In this document: positions 63,246 to 64,000 of the stretch, piece after piece | How positions within the stretch are numbered: position 1 is the stretch's first letter | Layout: every line of letters begins with the position of its first letter | Assembly (NCBI GenBank): GCA_964371195.1 | Contig: CAYJLD010000002.1 | Coordinates: 1-64,000 of the forward strand | Origin: CAYJAD01 sp964371195 | Lineage (GTDB): Bacteria > Desulfobacterota > Desulfovibrionia > Desulfovibrionales > Desulfovibrionaceae | Direction of reading: 5' to 3' | Length of the DNA stretch: 64,000 bases | Notes under the pieces: generated by a model | Told to the model about the DNA's origin: nothing | The model's input: the letters and a program-made list of their open reading frames with translations, nothing else | Database searches by the model: none | Made by a program: the position numbers and the translations under genes

Positions 63246-64000
63246 ATGTCCACAGAACAACAAGTAGATCTTAGTCCTTGGTTACAAAATTACGATGATG
63301 GCGTACCGCACACAGTTGATAACTTTAATGAACCTATTTTTGCTATGCTTGATGCTGCAGCACAAAAATACCCTACACGTCCAGCCATAATTTTTCAAAA
63401 TACTAAAATTAGCTATGCAGAACTAAAAGAAAAGGCTGAAATATTTGCATCTTCACTTAGACTCTCAGGTGTAAATCATGGTGATCGTGTTGCTATTATG
63501 CTCCCAAACCTACCCCAAACCATCATTGCTTTTTGGGGTGTTATGAAGGCAGGAGCCGTAGGGGTCATGACTAATCCCCTATATATGGAGTCAGAGATTG
63601 TCCATCATATGCAAGATTCTGGTGCAACACATCTTATCATGCTAGATTTACTTTGGCCTAAAATTGCTCCCTTACGCTCACGTCTTCCCGTACAAAAATA
63701 TATTGTGACAGGCATTGCCGATGGCCTCTCCTTCCCCCTAAATTATCTTTATAAATTTAAAGAAAAACGTGGGGCCAATTATGTACCTATTCCCTATGAC
63801 GATGAAAATGTAATTCCTTGGAAAAGATTGCTTGCTTCAAAGCAAAGATATAGTGCCAAACAATTTATCAATCCAGACAACATTGCCCTCTTGCAATATA
63901 CTGGTGGCACTACTGGTCATCCTAAGGGTGTTATGCTAAGTCATAATAATATTGGTACTAACTGTAAGCAAATACTTGCTGTCATACAAGATCTATCCAA
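63246..64000 (+). CDS. Long-chain fatty acid-CoA ligase, 5' part (cut by the window edge)
   Basis: The first 251 codons of an AMP-binding enzyme. The N-terminus (MSTEQQVDLSPWLQNYDDGVP) and the KYPTRPAIIF, GDRVAIMLPNLPQ and AGAVGVMTNPLYMESE segments are typical of FadD-type acyl-CoA ligases. The ATP-binding P-loop reads YTGGTTGHPKGVMLSH near residue 220. It joins fatty acids to CoA by way of an acyl-adenylate. The chain should continue for roughly 300 residues beyond the edge. No clear ribosome site is seen before the ATG. Confidence 0.9.
   Translation, partial: MSTEQQVDLSPWLQNYDDGVPHTVDNFNEPIFAMLDAAAQKYPTRPAIIFQNTKISYAELKEKAEIFASSLRLSGVNHGDRVAIMLPNLPQTIIAFWGVMKAGAVGVMTNPLYMESEIVHHMQDSGATHLIMLDLLWPKIAPLRSRLPVQKYIVTGIADGLSFPLNYLYKFKEKRGANYVPIPYDDENVIPWKRLLASKQRYSAKQFINPDNIALLQYTGGTTGHPKGVMLSHNNIGTNCKQILAVIQDLS

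Overview
The window looks like a piece of an AT-rich chromosome from a sulfate-reducer-type Desulfobacterota, most likely the Desulfovibrionales. This is inferred from gene content and order, not from a search: an ispD-ispF fusion, a stand-alone IMP cyclohydrolase next to hflX, an aroQ-efp-ftsK run, a Nif3 / zinc-ribbon / RNase P RNA / ispDF run, a small 2[4Fe-4S] ferredoxin, and many membrane sensor proteins. I saw no insertion sequence, prophage, CRISPR array or tRNA gene.

Left region (about 0.5-13.6 kb): an envelope and adhesion locus. After a DUF1460 amidase-like protein come a TolC outer-membrane channel with a perfect terminator, then a type I secretion ABC exporter and its HlyD-type adaptor. 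Next are two related membrane sensors with degenerate HD-GYP domains, which flank a GT4 glycosyltransferase and a LapG-type periplasmic cysteine protease. Together these resemble a Lap-type adhesin secretion and retention system in which the usual GGDEF/EAL receptor LapD may be replaced by inactive HD-GYP proteins. The adhesin itself is not in the window.

Middle region (13.7-45.7 kb): housekeeping genes (engB, aroQ, efp, ftsK, sdaA, hflX, IMP cyclohydrolase) are mixed with surface and signalling genes. The latter include an orphan flagellar-rod-like protein, a methyltransferase-glycosyltransferase fusion, two large hybrid histidine kinases, a CgeB-type glycosyltransferase and an AsmA-like protein. 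There are also membrane and redox genes (DUF554, radical SAM, TVP38 plus flavin disulfide reductase, YkgJ-type cysteine cluster, ferredoxin). hflX appears to start at a rare ATA codon behind a perfect Shine-Dalgarno. A nested palindromic element lies at 27.7-27.9 kb.

Right region (45.9-64 kb): cobT overlaps a lone OppF-type ATPase. A four-gene accessory cluster follows, with two sulfotransferase-like paralogues and two asparagine-synthase-like paralogues. The latter lack the glutaminase cysteine, carry C-terminal NPDV/HY/EGR repeats, and share a 200-bp 5' tract with only three differences, which suggests gene conversion. Then come xthA, pyrG, a PurQ-type amidotransferase, an ABM-domain protein and ogt, a possible terminated leader RNA, a Nif3-family protein, a C4 zinc-ribbon protein, rnpB, ispDF, and a fatty-acyl-CoA ligase cut by the right edge.
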